Part shown: piece after piece, positions 62,565 to 64,000 of the stretch | Position numbering within the stretch: position 1 is the stretch's first letter | How the letters are laid out: every line of letters begins with the position of its first letter | Assembly (NCBI GenBank): GCA_907163375.1 | Contig: CAJQUW010010466.1 | Location: 1-64,000 of the forward strand | From: Prostheceraeus crozeri | Lineage: Eukaryota > Platyhelminthes > Polycladida > Euryleptidae | Direction of reading: 5' to 3' | Length of the DNA: 64,000 bases | Notes under the pieces: generated by a model | The model's input: only the letters and a program-made list of their open reading frames with translations | What the model was told of the DNA's origin: nothing | Database searches by the model: none | Made by a program: the position numbers and the translations under genes

Positions 62565-63862
62565 GTAGGGTAGGGTGGGGTAAGACGCCCCCTTAAGCGA
62601 GATTCGACTGTTCAGGAACTATTGCGCTTCTTTCTGCCAGATCTTGCCATTATTAATTATTTCAGTGTATGCACAAGTTACATGGACAGGGACTACACCT
62701 AGAAATTCAGAGAAGATCCATATTTTTCAACTTTCAAAAAGCACCAAAAAGGGGTAGGTAAGACGCCCCACCCTGGGCGCAACCCACTCCCAACTTTTAA
62801 AATTATGAAATATCTTTAGGAAAGCTTGTCTATTAGGCCAATGTGATATGATCATCTAGCAAAACCAAAACAACTTGTCTTCCAGCTATTTATTCTATAA
62901 CATACAGGGGCCTATAGAACAAGATTAGGCCGAAACACTAGACTTATCAGTAAAAAGCATAATTCACAAATATAACTTGGCAGATTGCCGGCAACACATT
63001 CCTCATGCGCCCACTGACTGCATTGTATACACCAACTGTATCCACTTTTTATGTGGTCGGCTATTCGAATACATTTCGTTGCATTCTGATTTCTGAATCG
63101 CCTATATCGTCTGCCACTAGGTCTTCTTCACTGTGCGAAGACCTAGTGGCAGACGATATAGAGCTACTTTCATTTTGGCCTGTAGGTGCTGCTTATTTGG
63201 AGATGACATGAGTTTTTGTGCCCTCTATGCTCTCCGCTTCCTTGAACGCTATGGTTCTAGTTTTCATAGCTGACGTCTACGTGCATGATGCTTGTGATTG
63301 CATACCCAACTCGCGCGATCATAAAGCAACTACACTAATTAACTAGTCAATCAGTGCGCATAGACAACAAAGAAAAAAGTCGTGAGTTTGACTTGAAATC
63401 AATGCCATAAATTCAGAAGATATGAATTAATGCCGTTGACAACGAAGGCGTTAAAACGTATTATGGGGGCAAAATGCCGTCTTAGCCCGCCATGCAGGGC
63501 GGCGTCTTACCCCCAGCTGTATCTTCTTTTCTTCAATCTGTTTTCGAATGAAAACGTTAAACTGAATCAATCAGCTGTTTAAATCATATCTAGTGATGTG
63601 TTGACTTAAATTTACTACATTAAAGATATCAAAATGATATCTGATTGCTTCATAATACTTCATTTAACTTCAAAATAAATTACATCAAAAGCATCGAAAA
63701 TGAGAAAAGCAACATAGTTTCTAAACTAATGATGAAAATTCAATGATTTTTGGGTTCCAACCCATTTTTCTATGAGTATTAACCCTGGGAGGGTTCAAAT
63801 ATCCTGCATCATTATAGACTTCTGAGAAATCGATGGGGGCGTCTTACCCCACTCTACCCTAC
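62565..63862. mobile_element. DNA transposon relic with 28-bp terminal inverted repeats
   Basis: The left end GTAGGGTAGGGTGGGGTAAG and the following ACGCCCCC are matched by the right end in inverted orientation with one mismatch over 28 bp. Related GGTAAGACGCCCC blocks occur inside near 62755 and, inverted, near 63495. About 1.3 kb, no transposase recognised. A target duplication could not be fixed. Confidence 0.75.
63103..63160. repeat. Perfect 24-bp inverted repeat hairpin
   Basis: 63103-63126 (begins TATATCGTCTGCCACTAGG) pairs perfectly with 63137-63160; loop 10 nt. It lies inside the 62565-63862 element. Confidence 0.9.
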
Positions 63863-64000
63863 GTCGATGCCTGCAAACCGATTATTTTGCCGAGATTGTT
63901 TCTGATTGGCCAATTCTTATTGGTCAATCCTTTAGGTATAGTCTCTTGCAAACTGCCCCCATCGGCGTCCTCCGTGTTTAAGAAAAGAAACTAAAGCTCT

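Overview
The window is nuclear DNA of an invertebrate animal. Evidence: AT-rich, gene-poor sequence; two alkaline phosphatase gene heads with GT-AG introns; and a mix of metazoan transposons (Polinton, Copia, CR1/L2-like LINEs, Tc1/mariner and hAT-like elements, fold-back MITEs, a probable tRNA-derived SINE). The transposons and the enzyme sequences would suit an arthropod, perhaps a crustacean, but the species cannot be fixed from sequence alone.

Region 1 (about 0.6-18.1 kb) is a large Polinton/Maverick (adintovirus-like) element, very AT-rich, treated here as a fossil. It carries a packaging ATPase, protein-primed family B DNA polymerase, a double-jelly-roll type major capsid candidate, a penton-like protein, a fibre-like coiled-coil protein, two small glycine-rich virion-type proteins, one ORF holding both a parvovirus-type phospholipase A2 domain and an rve integrase, and an adenain-like protease on the minus strand. 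An inverted repeat carrying a small membrane-protein gene lies near both ends. The element looks old enough to have roughly half a dozen to ten breaks, while several genes are still long open frames. Short GC-rich mini-hairpins, often in pairs, are scattered through genes and gaps; two of them are clear relatives whose stems changed in a compensating way.

Region 2 (18.1-38.9 kb) has no host gene that I can recognise. It holds a LINE fragment (22.2-23.6 kb), a fold-back MITE (25.3-25.8 kb), a striking 346-bp inverted repeat with about 99 percent arm identity (28.8-29.5 kb), a long LINE (about 29.9-34.3 kb, minus strand) with a Tc1-like element nested in its ORF1, an hAT-like 764-bp element with an 8-bp target duplication, and another palindromic MITE (38.1-38.8 kb).

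Region 3 (38.9-58.6 kb) holds two alkaline phosphatase genes, head to head and 3.8 kb apart. Gene A (minus) shows only exon 1. Gene B (plus) shows exons 1 and 2 around a 14.9-kb intron. Both first exons are 379 nt long and end at the same codon and phase. A mariner-like element lies between the gene heads. Intron 1 of gene B holds a very recent Copia element (48952-53977, 458-bp LTRs with about two differences, 5-bp target duplication), an older reverse transcriptase relic, a MITE and a probable SINE.

Region 4 (58.6-64 kb) has further reverse transcriptase relics, a 1.3-kb element bounded by 28-bp terminal inverted repeats, and two perfect or near-perfect hairpins. Later alkaline phosphatase exons are not visible and probably lie beyond the window.
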